From contig CAZILL010000001.1 in the NCBI GenBank assembly GCA_964540105.1, positions 620,001 to 684,000 of the forward strand: a stretch of DNA of 64,000 nt, in the 5' to 3' direction. Shown piece after piece: positions 51,217 through 60,225 of this stretch (positions within the stretch are counted from its first letter, which is position 1; every line of letters starts with the position of its first letter). Below the pieces are notes generated by a model. The model was given only the letters and a program-made list of their open reading frames with translations, searched no databases and was not told where the DNA came from. The stretch is from DATKJY01 sp964540105 (lineage in GTDB: Bacteria; Zixibacteria; MSB-5A5; GN15; FEB-12). Both the position numbers and the translations under genes were made by a program.

Positions 51217-54189
51217 ATGAAAGTGTTCATGTCGGTAGTGATTGCTGCGGCCGTGGTGATCAATGTCACGGTCTTAGCGGCGACGCCGGAGCGAGGATTG
51301 CAGAGCGGCGCCCAGGTAGTGCGTCAGCTCAAGGAGGGGAATGCGCGGTTTGTCGGTGGGAATATGCAGTTCCCGCGCCAGGACCAGAACGCGCTGTCGA
51401 AGACGGCAAAGGAACAGCGCCCCAAGGCGACAGTTCTGTCCTGTTCCGATTCGCGTGTTCCGATTGAAAAGATCTTTGACCTGGGGATCGGCGATCTCTT
51501 TGTGGTGCGGGTTGCCGGGAATGTTTGCGACGTAGATGAAACCGGAACGATCGAGTATGGCGTGGATCACCTTAACACGCCGGTGCTGGTCGTTCTGGGG
51601 CACACTAAGTGCGGCGCGGTGACGGCCGTGGCGACCAATGCAACTGTCCATGGGTCGATCCCCCCTCTGGTGGAGAACATCAAGCCGGCTGTCGCGCGCG
51701 CGCAGGAGAAGCATCCTCAGCTTTCAGGCAAGGAGCTTGTTCCTGCCGCGATCGTTGAAAACGTGTGGCAATCGGTGGAGGATTTGATTCGGAGAAGCTC
51801 GATTGTTCGCGAAAAGATCGTGACCGGCAAATTGAAGATCCTGGGTGGACTCTATCATCTTGAAGATGGCCGCGTGGAATGGCTCGGAACACATCCCCGC
51901 CAGGATTATTTAGTGGTCAACGCCGGCGCGCCGCCGGCGAACAGCGACGCGAATTTCTATACAGGCGCGCACCCCGTGTGGCCGGACGTTTCGGATGTGA
52001 AAGGGCAAGAAGGAGTGTCCAAGGCCGAGGCGCTCAGTTGGCTCAAGGACGGAAACGAACGTTTCGCGTCGCAGAAGCAGACCTTCCCTAACCTCGATCA
52101 GAAACGCTTCGACGAGGTGCAGGATGGCCAGCAGCCGTTTGCAACGGTGCTCACCTGTTCCGATTCGCGCCTACCGGCGGAGGAGATCTTTGACGCCGGC
52201 ATAGGCGATCTGTTCGTCGTGCGGGTTGCTGGGAACGTCGCCGACGTCGACGAGACCGGTTCCATCGAGTATGGCGTCGGGCACTTGGGAACACCATTGT
52301 TAGTGGTGATGGGACATACGTCATGCGGAGCAGTCACCGCCGTGGCGACTGGAGCGGAATTGCCCGGATCGCTCCCGTCGCTGGTCGACAATATCACAGT
52401 TGCGGTGGGGAAAGTTGTGAAGGAGGACCCAAAGCGCTCTTCTAAGGAGTCGATTCCCGAGGCGATCAAAGCGAATATTTGGCAATCGACCGAGGATCTC
52501 TTTGTTCAGAGTCCTGAAGTCTGTGCACTGGTGAAAGCGGGCAAACTGGCGGTCGAAGGGGCGCTCTACCATGTCGAAAACGGTTCTGTGGAATGGCTGG
52601 GGGGGCATCCCAGGCAGGAAGAGCTGATCCGTGCGCAGTATTCCGCACTGAGTTCCCCCAAAGAGATCAATCATGGTAGCCCGAGCAGATCGGAACATCC
52701 TGCCGATGTCGCCGCTTCAGCGTCCGAGAGTACGACCAAAATCGAAGCCTCACGGCGTACAGCAGCCGTCACGAGTTCAGACCCGGCTGAAGCCGGACAG
52801 ACCGAGGATTACTCCAAACTCGAAGTTGCGGTGAAAGCTCTCGAAGCAAACCTGAAGGCTCTCAATTCCTTACCGACGGCAGGTAGCGAAGGATCGCAGA
52901 CACCCGCTACCAAGCAATCATCGGCGACCCGGGAAGTTTCGCCGAGCACGCCCGAGAAGAATCGGCTGGCCGCCCTGAATTCTGATCTGGAGCAACTAAG
53001 AACGCAGGTGGCTCAACTCGCGCTGAGATTGAATGAGCGTCAGCTGTCGGAATCAACTCTGGTCTCAATCATGGCCGATATTGAATTCCTGAAAGCGGAG
53101 AACAACTCGCTGAAGGGACAGAGCGAGCAGACCAGTCGCAGGTTGGCGTCTCTGGATGACAACACCTATACTCCTTCCGAAGGTAGTTCGCCACAGATCG
53201 ATCAGTTGGCTTCTCTGGTGACGACGCTAAATGAGTCGATTGAGAAGCAGAGAACTGCCGCCAGCAAGCCGGCAATCAACGCCCCAACCGTAAAACACGG
53301 TGCAATTCAAATGACCGGTTTTGTGCATCAACAATTCTACAGTAAGTTCGGGGCACAGCAGAAATCGACGTTTGACGCCAAGCGGGCGCGGCTCGGCGTG
53401 ACAGGTGAGATCAACACGTACGCGAAGATCGAGCTGGTCGGTGAATTTGCTAAAACACCGAAGCTGCTCGACGCTTCCTTGTCACTCTCGCCGGCGAAGA
53501 ACTGGAACCTTCGGGTCGGGCAGTACAAGATTCCCTTTAGTACCGACGTCCTGCGCTCATCAACCGCGATGCCGCTTATCAACCTGTCCCAGGCTGCATC
53601 GCTCGGCCCAGATCGCGATATCGGGCTATCGGTGCGCTACGGAACGAAGATCACGAAGGGGTTCGGCCTCGATCTGTACACGGGTCTATTCAACGGGGCC
53701 GGCATAAACAGTTCCGACGTCAACACGGAAAAGAACATCGTGCTTCGCGCCGAAGCGAAGATCGGAGAGATGTTGACGGTGTCTCCGAACTGGTACGTTG
53801 GGAAGACCAACGATACTGGTACATCGAAGCAGAATTTCAGTACCTACGGTAGCTCAGTCACCTGGGCCTGGAAGGCAGAAGTCTTCGAGGCCGAATACCT
53901 TGGCTCGAAAGCGGGCGAGGTCAGGAAGGAAGGCTGGTACTTCTGGGGCGGACATACTATTGAAACCGGCGCCACATTCATGCCAGAGATTCAATTAGTG
54001 GCTCGTTACGAACAGATGGATCCGAGCCTGGCCAAAGCGGACGACAAGACGAATCGGTTCTCGTTCGGAACCAATCTGTTCATTGACAAGAAGTACACTC
54101 TGATACAGCTGAACTACCAGTTCAACGGTGAGCAAGGAACGAGTGTCAACAATGACGAATTCCTGGTCAATTTTCAGGTGGCTTTCTAA
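51217..54189 (+). CDS. Exported fusion: two beta-carbonic anhydrases, coiled coil, OprP/OprO-type porin
   Basis: A 990-residue single chain. Signal peptide about residues 1-22. CA domain 1 (about 28-235) has zinc ligands Cys76 (CSDSR, with the Asp78-Arg80 dyad), His129 and Cys132 (GHTKCGA). CA domain 2 (about 265-475) has Cys314 (CSDSR), His367 and Cys370 (GHTSCGA). Both sets are complete, so both should be active. A Ser/Pro/Thr-rich linker (about 478-580) leads to a helical coiled-coil stretch (about 582-680), then a ~300-residue beta-barrel of the phosphate-selective porin type (AIQMTGFVHQQFYSKFG; WNLRVGQYKIPFSTDVLRSS; SLGPDRDIGLSVRYG) ending in Phe (EFLVNFQVAF), the usual barrel end. Strong AAGGGAG ribosome-binding site. 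It would place CO2/bicarbonate interconversion in the periplasm, tethered to an outer-membrane pore. Confidence 0.93.
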   Translation: MKVFMSVVIAAAVVINVTVLAATPERGLQSGAQVVRQLKEGNARFVGGNMQFPRQDQNALSKTAKEQRPKATVLSCSDSRVPIEKIFDLGIGDLFVVRVAGNVCDVDETGTIEYGVDHLNTPVLVVLGHTKCGAVTAVATNATVHGSIPPLVENIKPAVARAQEKHPQLSGKELVPAAIVENVWQSVEDLIRRSSIVREKIVTGKLKILGGLYHLEDGRVEWLGTHPRQDYLVVNAGAPPANSDANFYTGAHPVWPDVSDVKGQEGVSKAEALSWLKDGNERFASQKQTFPNLDQKRFDEVQDGQQPFATVLTCSDSRLPAEEIFDAGIGDLFVVRVAGNVADVDETGSIEYGVGHLGTPLLVVMGHTSCGAVTAVATGAELPGSLPSLVDNITVAVGKVVKEDPKRSSKESIPEAIKANIWQSTEDLFVQSPEVCALVKAGKLAVEGALYHVENGSVEWLGGHPRQEELIRAQYSALSSPKEINHGSPSRSEHPADVAASASESTTKIEASRRTAAVTSSDPAEAGQTEDYSKLEVAVKALEANLKALNSLPTAGSEGSQTPATKQSSATREVSPSTPEKNRLAALNSDLEQLRTQVAQLALRLNERQLSESTLVSIMADIEFLKAENNSLKGQSEQTSRRLASLDDNTYTPSEGSSPQIDQLASLVTTLNESIEKQRTAASKPAINAPTVKHGAIQMTGFVHQQFYSKFGAQQKSTFDAKRARLGVTGEINTYAKIELVGEFAKTPKLLDASLSLSPAKNWNLRVGQYKIPFSTDVLRSSTAMPLINLSQAASLGPDRDIGLSVRYGTKITKGFGLDLYTGLFNGAGINSSDVNTEKNIVLRAEAKIGEMLTVSPNWYVGKTNDTGTSKQNFSTYGSSVTWAWKAEVFEAEYLGSKAGEVRKEGWYFWGGHTIETGATFMPEIQLVARYEQMDPSLAKADDKTNRFSFGTNLFIDKKYTLIQLNYQFNGEQGTSVNNDEFLVNFQVAF

Positions 54190-54587
54190 GAGGGAGTGTT
54201 AACGAACTTCCCTCACCAGTCGCTTCGCGACACCCTCTCCCAACACGGAAGAGGGGAAATGGCTCAGGCGGGACAGATAAGATCTGTCCCGCCTTTCTTC
54301 AGTTCGCCACGCTCGAGGACGTTCGATAACTCTCTTCAATCGTTGCTCTGGGCAGTTCTCCCCGGTGGGGAGAAGGGGAAGGCAATGTTTGGTTGCGCAA
54401 GTTCACTTCGACAAGGTCAATGTAGATCGGGCGCCCCAGTCTGTTCAACACCTATACACGCTTTTTGCTCAAGGGAAATGGCTGTTTACCCGAAAAATAG
54501 GTCAAAGACGATAAACACTTTATCCTGAACATGTTTCGATGTCGGGAAGCAGGGCCGGGAGAGCATCGTAGGAGAGGAGAGCATCCT
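54190..54587. other. Intergenic region, 398 bp, with REP-like hairpins and a terminator
   Basis: After the porin fusion come REP-like palindromes: GTCGC-TTC-GCGAC (54219-54231), CCCTCT...AGAGGG (54233-54255), TTCTCCCC-GGT-GGGGAGAA (54356-54374). Their wording (CCTCACC..., CACCCTCTCCC) is that of common dispersed intergenic palindromes. A long perfect terminator hairpin is listed separately. No gene is seen. Confidence 0.6.
54267..54293 (+). terminator. Perfect 12-bp terminator hairpin after the carbonic anhydrase-porin gene
   Basis: GGCGGGACAGAT-AAG-ATCTGTCCCGCC followed by TTTCTTC. Twelve perfect base pairs and a short T-rich tail; 78 nt after the stop codon. Confidence 0.7.
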
Positions 54588-56924
54588 ATGAACTGGAAGA
54601 ATCTGAAGATTGCCAAGAAGCTCTATATCGGTTTTGGCACCATCCTGACGCTCACAGCGATTGTGGGATACGTTTCCATGACCGGATTTCGTGCGATGGA
54701 ACAGGCCGCGGTCGACCTGGAAGATGTCAACAAGATCGAGAAATGGGTAAAGGACTGCGAGGTCGACCACCTGCAGTTCATTCTGATCGGCGATCAGAAG
54801 AGCGTTGATGCTGCTCGTGAGAACACCAGGCAGATGCTCACTCTGATTGACGCCGTAAGCTCTCGATCAGACCAAACTGACAACAAATCGCGACTCGAGA
54901 AGATCAGGTCCAACGCCACCGACTATCAGGCCTCATTCAACCAGTTTGTTGGCCAGAGCAGCGAACTCAAGCAGGCGAGCGATGTAATGGTTGCGGCAGG
55001 TCGGAAAGTGCTGTCGGAGTGCGATGCTCTGAACACAGGCGATGCGCAGCGACTGCAGAATCTCATGTTGGAAGCCAGACGGCACGAGAAGGACTACCAA
55101 CTCCGCCGAGATCGGAAATATGTTGAGCAGAACAGTCAGAGCATGGCGTCTCTTCTTTCGCTTTCCGAGAATCTCAAGTCAAGATCCCGTTCTCAACAGG
55201 TGAAAGAGCAGCTCGATGCGATCACGGTCGCAGCCCATGAGTACAACACCGCCTTCGGTGGCTTTGTAAACACTAAGGACAGACAGAATGAGATTGCCTC
55301 CGAAATGGCCGCAAGGGCCAATGATCTCGCCTCGGGTTGCGAGGAGCTGCTGAGGGCATTTCAAAATGACGCCGCTGCGACCGAAAGCAGTGTTCTGACT
55401 ATCGTCGGCGTGGTTACTGGTATCGCAGTTCTTCTCGGACTGTTGGTTGCTTTCTATCTGGCTCGCGGGATCTCTGTGCCGCTCCAAAGTGTGGCACGAT
55501 TGACCGAGCAGATAAACGAGGAATTTCAATCATTTGAAAAGGTTGCACGCGCCATCGCGCAGAACGATCTGACGCAGCGAGTCAGCCAGTCAAAGATAGA
55601 GTCGCTGAATATCGACTCTCTCGATGAAGTCGGGCAATTGGTCAAGGCGATCGATGGCATGATCGTAACCAAGGGGAATCTGGGCAATTCCTTTGAGCTT
55701 ATGAATTCCAATCTTTCAGGTATGATTCGGCAGTTAGCTGACAACGCCCGTGAATTGGTGAGCGCGGCAACCGAGATCGCGTCGTCGTCGGAACAGATGT
55801 CGAAAGGGGCCACTGACCAGTCCGGTCAGGTTGGGCAAGTATCCGCGGCGGTTGAAGAGATGACCGCGACGATTATCGAGTCTTCGAGAAACGCCGGTGA
55901 GGCGAGTGAAGCCGCCAACGGTGCGGCAGGCGTGGCGACCGAGGGAGGGCGCATTGTCAACGAGACGATTCAGGGAATGCAAAAGATCGCCAAGGTCGTT
56001 CGGGGATCAGCGGAATCTATCGCCAAGCTGGCCCAGTCTGCGGATCAGATCGGAGAGATCATTGGCGTCATCGACGACATCGCCGACCAGACCAATCTAC
56101 TGGCTCTCAACGCCGCAATTGAAGCGGCTCGTGCCGGCGAACAGGGGCGGGGATTTGCGGTCGTGGCCGATGAAGTTCGCAAATTGGCCGAACGCACGGG
56201 AAAGGCGACCGGCGAGATTACCGAGATGATCAAGGGGATTCAGAAGCAGACCCAGGATGCGGTCCACTCGATGGAGTCCGGCATTCGGGAGGTCGATCGG
56301 GGACGAGACCTGGCTGACCGAGCCGGAAACAGTCTCAACGAGATTGTAACCATGGCTCAGCGCGTGACAGACATGATCAACCAGATCGCAACCGCGGCTC
56401 AGGAGCAGTCGACGGCCTCTGAAGAGATCTCCAAGAGCGTTGAGCATATCTCGACTGTGACAAGAGAGACAGCATCTGGGGCGGAGCAATCAGCTGCGGC
56501 AGCGGAAGAGCTGAATCGTCAGGCGGAGGGGATGCGCATGATGGTTTCGAAGTTCACGCTTTCCGACGGAAACACGGGGATGCTCAGCATCGCCCAGAAC
56601 GATCATCGGCTCTATGTCGAGAAGCTCGGGCAAGTGACGAAGGGGAAGCTCGCCCTTTCGAGCTGGAAGGAAGTGACTCACCGCGAATGCCGATTTGGAA
56701 AGTGGTACTATTCAGACGGCGCCAGGCAGTTCGGATCCAATCCTGAGTTCCGCGCAATCGAAGGACCGCATGAACGAGTGCATCTCTACGCCAATCAAGC
56801 CGTAGCTGCGATGCGTCAAAAGGACAAGGAGAAGATCCGCAAGAACCATGATCTGGCCGTTTCCGCGTCACATGAAGTCATCGAGCATCTGGAACACTGC
56901 AACCGCGTAGTTTCCTTCTCCTGA
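54588..56924 (+). CDS. Methyl-accepting chemotaxis protein with C-terminal CZB zinc domain
   Basis: A 778-residue chemoreceptor. TM1 about residues 12-32; periplasmic four-helix-bundle-like sensor (about 35-262); TM2 about 266-288; HAMP about 290-345; long cytoplasmic coiled coil with the hairpin tip DIADQTNLLALNAAIEAARAGEQGRGFAVVADEVRKLAERT (about 492-530). The C-terminal CZB domain (about 665-770) has NDHRLYVEKL, ECRFGKWYYSDG, PHERVHLYA and SASHEVIEHLEHC, which supply the His/Cys/His/His zinc ligands of CZB sensors (zinc, or oxidation of hypochlorous type). ATG 54588 has GGAGAGGAG upstream; the frame before it is non-coding. No che or flagellar genes are adjacent. Confidence 0.93.
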   Translation: MNWKNLKIAKKLYIGFGTILTLTAIVGYVSMTGFRAMEQAAVDLEDVNKIEKWVKDCEVDHLQFILIGDQKSVDAARENTRQMLTLIDAVSSRSDQTDNKSRLEKIRSNATDYQASFNQFVGQSSELKQASDVMVAAGRKVLSECDALNTGDAQRLQNLMLEARRHEKDYQLRRDRKYVEQNSQSMASLLSLSENLKSRSRSQQVKEQLDAITVAAHEYNTAFGGFVNTKDRQNEIASEMAARANDLASGCEELLRAFQNDAAATESSVLTIVGVVTGIAVLLGLLVAFYLARGISVPLQSVARLTEQINEEFQSFEKVARAIAQNDLTQRVSQSKIESLNIDSLDEVGQLVKAIDGMIVTKGNLGNSFELMNSNLSGMIRQLADNARELVSAATEIASSSEQMSKGATDQSGQVGQVSAAVEEMTATIIESSRNAGEASEAANGAAGVATEGGRIVNETIQGMQKIAKVVRGSAESIAKLAQSADQIGEIIGVIDDIADQTNLLALNAAIEAARAGEQGRGFAVVADEVRKLAERTGKATGEITEMIKGIQKQTQDAVHSMESGIREVDRGRDLADRAGNSLNEIVTMAQRVTDMINQIATAAQEQSTASEEISKSVEHISTVTRETASGAEQSAAAAEELNRQAEGMRMMVSKFTLSDGNTGMLSIAQNDHRLYVEKLGQVTKGKLALSSWKEVTHRECRFGKWYYSDGARQFGSNPEFRAIEGPHERVHLYANQAVAAMRQKDKEKIRKNHDLAVSASHEVIEHLEHCNRVVSFS

Positions 56925-56967
56925 GGTGGTGAAGGGTTGGAAAGCAGACTATGGAGAGGATTCGGCC

Positions 56968-58278
56968 ATGATTGTCCCTAAACCTCAGCATCTCACATCC
57001 GGGATGATCTATGTCGGGACATTTCTCATCGCCGTCCTGTCATTTTTCACGACCCTGAATGGACTCGCCATTCTGGTCAGCTGGCCGCTGGCGATCATCG
57101 GATCGCTCGGAATCCAAACGGCGTTGCTTGGGATTGCCTGGAATATCATGCGCGTTCGGGGGAATAGGCTGACCTATGTGATCGTCTTTCTAGTCGCTGC
57201 CACCTTCTCAATCTTCTTCTCCTATGCCAATTTTAACTTCATGCTCAAGGCCAACACCCGCGGTCAGAAGGTCCGCTCCGACTACGCTGACGCCGCTCGA
57301 CCGGTGATCCGCCGGTATGGCACAGAGGCCCGTCAGGCGCTCGCGAAGGGGAACTACCAGCGGGAACGCGTCGGCCAGCTCATCAAGCTGGAAGAGGAGA
57401 AGGGATGGGCCACGATAGTCGACGAGGGCTCGCAGGATGCGTTTGTCCAGTCGATCATAGACGGCGCCCGCCGCACGGTCGACTCGTGGAAGCGCAGCCA
57501 GGGGAGCGACTACCGGCAGGGTGCGGGGCGTGGGATAATCTCCAACTACCTCGACAGTTGGAACGGACAAGTCGATCAAAATCTCCGCCGCATCGAAAGC
57601 TACATAATGTTTGTCGATTCGACGGCCCTGGTCATCACGGGCAGCATGCCGGTTGCTGATCAATATGAATTAGTCAATCAGGTGACGATGCGGCTGCCTG
57701 CCGCAGAGATGACCATGATGGCGTCGGCGCCACCCGGAAATTTGCCCGAACCCCCCAGCCCGGCCAGCTACGTGGAAACACCGATGAACCAGCAGGAAGC
57801 GCTGATGCTGGTGATCGGGGACCTCTATGAAATGGACAAACTGACGTTCTTCTCACTCATGTTCGCCATTGGCGTGGACTTGATCGTGATCGTTATGGCG
57901 CTGGCGGGAGGCGGAACGCGTGAGGAAACGGATTATCTTTTCGCGCGGGTCCAGAAGGATTCACATCGACGCACGAAGACGGTCGACCTCGACGATCCCC
58001 GCGCTCTCTCGGATTCGCTCGGTGCGAATATCGAGCGCTTGCAGATCGCCGGTCGTTATGGACTTGAGTTGAGCCGCTTGATCAAGAACTTCGAACGCAG
58101 AAAAGCGGCGATTCATCTCGTGCGCGGCCCGGAAAGCCCAGAGGAGTTACTTGCCGAACCGACCGACCTGATTTCTCGCGCAGGGAAATGGAGCCGAGTC
58201 GATCGGGGACAGACTTCAGTTGCGGGCGGCAATGGAAAGCATCAGTTTCGGCGCAGTTCAGGGATATTCACGAACTGA
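56968..58278 (+). CDS. Membrane protein of unknown function
   Basis: A 436-residue protein. Three N-terminal transmembrane helices (about residues 10-32, 37-60 and 67-88), then a ~185-residue soluble segment rich in charged helices (RSDYADAARPVIRRYGTEARQAL...). A fourth helix lies at about 292-315 (FFSLMFAIGVDLIVIVMALAGGG), followed by a basic C-terminal domain (about 318-436). I do not recognise a family. The layout, a pair-of-helices anchor around an extracytoplasmic helical domain, resembles sensor or energiser proteins but no catalytic motif is seen. ATG 56968 has GGAGAGGA 7 nt upstream; an earlier GTG 56926 directly after the chemoreceptor stop is less likely. Its position 43 nt after the chemoreceptor suggests cotranscription. 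The 3' end overlaps the convergent acetoacetyl-CoA synthetase by 37 nt. Confidence 0.7.
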   Translation: MIVPKPQHLTSGMIYVGTFLIAVLSFFTTLNGLAILVSWPLAIIGSLGIQTALLGIAWNIMRVRGNRLTYVIVFLVAATFSIFFSYANFNFMLKANTRGQKVRSDYADAARPVIRRYGTEARQALAKGNYQRERVGQLIKLEEEKGWATIVDEGSQDAFVQSIIDGARRTVDSWKRSQGSDYRQGAGRGIISNYLDSWNGQVDQNLRRIESYIMFVDSTALVITGSMPVADQYELVNQVTMRLPAAEMTMMASAPPGNLPEPPSPASYVETPMNQQEALMLVIGDLYEMDKLTFFSLMFAIGVDLIVIVMALAGGGTREETDYLFARVQKDSHRRTKTVDLDDPRALSDSLGANIERLQIAGRYGLELSRLIKNFERRKAAIHLVRGPESPEELLAEPTDLISRAGKWSRVDRGQTSVAGGNGKHQFRRSSGIFTN

Positions 58279-60188
58279 TCTAACAGAACGGGCTTCTGTA
58301 ACGCATCACGGTTGGGGACATTCTCGCCGTGGATTATCTGTGTGACAGCGATCTCAACCTTCTTGCCGTTCAGCGTTCGCGGAACCTCCTGGACGGGGAG
58401 GATCAGTGAGGGAATGTGGCGGGGCGTACTGTGGGCACGGATAGCATTCTTGATCTTGGTCTTCAGCTCGATCGTTAGCTCGACACCCTCCGCCAGGACG
58501 ACAAACAGAATGATGCGAATATCGTTGTTCCAGCGTTGTCCAACCGCGATACTGTCGACGATTTCCGGAAGAGCTTCGACCGGATTGTAGATTTCTGCGG
58601 TTCCGATGCGAACACCGCCCGGGTTGAGCGTGGCGTCGGAACGGCCATAGACGACGACTGTCCCCCGTTCAGTGATCCTAATGTAGTCTCCGTGATGCCA
58701 AACGCCCGGGTAGATGTCAAAATACGCTTTGCGATACCGGGTGCCGTCGGGGTCGTTCCAGAAGCCAATCGGCATCGAGGGAAACGGCGCAGTACAGACA
58801 AGTTCTCCTGTCTGATTCATCAGGGAGCTCCCCTCTTGGTCGAATGCTTCAACTTTCATGCCAAGGCCTCGGCATTGGATTTCCCCCGAGAAGACAGGGA
58901 GAAGCGGATTACCAAGCATGAAGCAGGAGATGATATCGGTGCCGCCCGAGATAGAGGACAATTGCAGGTCCTGTTTGACGTTGCCATAGACCCAGGCGAA
59001 GTTTTCGTCGGAGAGCGGCGATCCGGTCGAGAGGACAGTACGCAGTGAGGACAAATCGAATTGGTCGCGCGGGATCAATCCGGAACGCTGACAGGCGGAG
59101 AGATATTTGGGGCTTGTGCCGAAGACCGAAATCCGTTCCTGCTCGATCGCTCTCCATAGAATCTCGATGTTCGGGTAGGCGGGACTGCCATCATAGAGGA
59201 AAACGGTCGCGCCGATCGAAAGCGAGCTGACCAGCCAGTTCCACATCATCCAGCCACAGGTTGTGTAGTAGCAGACAATGTCGCTGCGTTTCACGTCAGT
59301 GTGCAGTACCAGTTCTTTGTAGTGTTGGAGGAGAGTTCCACCCGCTCCATGGACGATGCATTTTGGGGCGCCGGTTGTTCCTGAAGAATACATGATGTAG
59401 ACAGGATGATCGAAGGGAAGCTCGGCGAAGTCGATTTCATCGACCGCCTGCGAGAGCAAGTCGTCCCATGTCAGAAGGTTGTCGTCGCGCGATGGTACCG
59501 GAGTTGGATAAGGAGAGATCACGATAATCTTCTCGATCGAAGGAATTCGAGCAGCGATCTCCTGTGCTGCTTCAAGGCAGGAGACACTCTTCCCCTGGTA
59601 GACGTAGCGATCGACGGTGATCAAGAGTTTCGGACTGATCTGGGAGAATCGGTCGATTACACCCTGCGCACCGAAGTCAGGGGAACAGGAAGACCAGAGG
59701 GCGCCCTGACTGGTCGCGGCGAGCATGGCGATGACGGCCTCAGGAATATTAGGGAGGTTGGCCGCGATTCTGTCTCCCGACCGAACCCCCAGGCGGGCCA
59801 GTCCTTTGGAGCAGGCCGCAACCGAACGATAGAGTTCGCGATACGTGTATCGAATCGGGGTCCCGCTTTCCCGCCAATGAATGATGGCTGGGCGGTCATC
59901 CCGATAGCGTAGAAGATTCCGGGCGAAGTTCAAGGTCGCGCCGTCAAACCATTGCGCGCCCGGCATGCGCCGGCTCGAGAGGACAGAGTGGTACTTGCTG
60001 GAGTGGGTTATCTTGGCTTCGTGCCAGATTGACTCCCAGAATTCCTCGATGTTCTCAATCGACCACGAGTACAGATCAGAATAATCTCTCATTTCGCGCC
60101 CGATGCGCTGCGACACGCGCCGCATGTACCCGGTGAGATTGGCTGATTGCTCGCGCTCGCGTGACGGTTGCCAAAGAGGTTCTGTCAC
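58242..60188 (-). CDS. Acetoacetyl-CoA synthetase
   Basis: A 648-residue AMP-forming ligase that activates acetoacetate to acetoacetyl-CoA. The N-terminus TEPLWQPSRERE-SANLTGYMRRV is specific to acetoacetate-CoA ligases. Other blocks: P-loop YIMYSSGTTGAPKCIVHGAGG, TTCGWMMWNWLVSSL, SGGTDIISCF, and HGDYIRITERGTVVVYGRSDATLNPGGVRIGTAEIY; the acetylation-site Lys is in RTLNGKKVEIAV. GTG 60188 (with GAGGA upstream) gives the standard N-terminus; ~65 codons of open frame before it overlap the upstream gene and are not coding. As the last gene of a tyrosine-catabolic operon it would use the acetoacetate released by the fumarylacetoacetase. Confidence 0.94.
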   Translation of the reverse strand: MTEPLWQPSREREQSANLTGYMRRVSQRIGREMRDYSDLYSWSIENIEEFWESIWHEAKITHSSKYHSVLSSRRMPGAQWFDGATLNFARNLLRYRDDRPAIIHWRESGTPIRYTYRELYRSVAACSKGLARLGVRSGDRIAANLPNIPEAVIAMLAATSQGALWSSCSPDFGAQGVIDRFSQISPKLLITVDRYVYQGKSVSCLEAAQEIAARIPSIEKIIVISPYPTPVPSRDDNLLTWDDLLSQAVDEIDFAELPFDHPVYIMYSSGTTGAPKCIVHGAGGTLLQHYKELVLHTDVKRSDIVCYYTTCGWMMWNWLVSSLSIGATVFLYDGSPAYPNIEILWRAIEQERISVFGTSPKYLSACQRSGLIPRDQFDLSSLRTVLSTGSPLSDENFAWVYGNVKQDLQLSSISGGTDIISCFMLGNPLLPVFSGEIQCRGLGMKVEAFDQEGSSLMNQTGELVCTAPFPSMPIGFWNDPDGTRYRKAYFDIYPGVWHHGDYIRITERGTVVVYGRSDATLNPGGVRIGTAEIYNPVEALPEIVDSIAVGQRWNNDIRIILFVVLAEGVELTIELKTKIKNAIRAHSTPRHIPSLILPVQEVPRTLNGKKVEIAVTQIIHGENVPNRDALQKPVLLDQFVNIPELRRN

Positions 60189-60225
60189 CGATGAGTCCTC
60201 ATACCGAGATGCCAGCCGCGCTGCG

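Noticed and set aside
54470..54530. Possible FliA (sigma28) promoter upstream of the chemoreceptor (GACGATAA-like -10)
   Set aside because: No TAAA-type -35 at the right distance; the match is chance-level.
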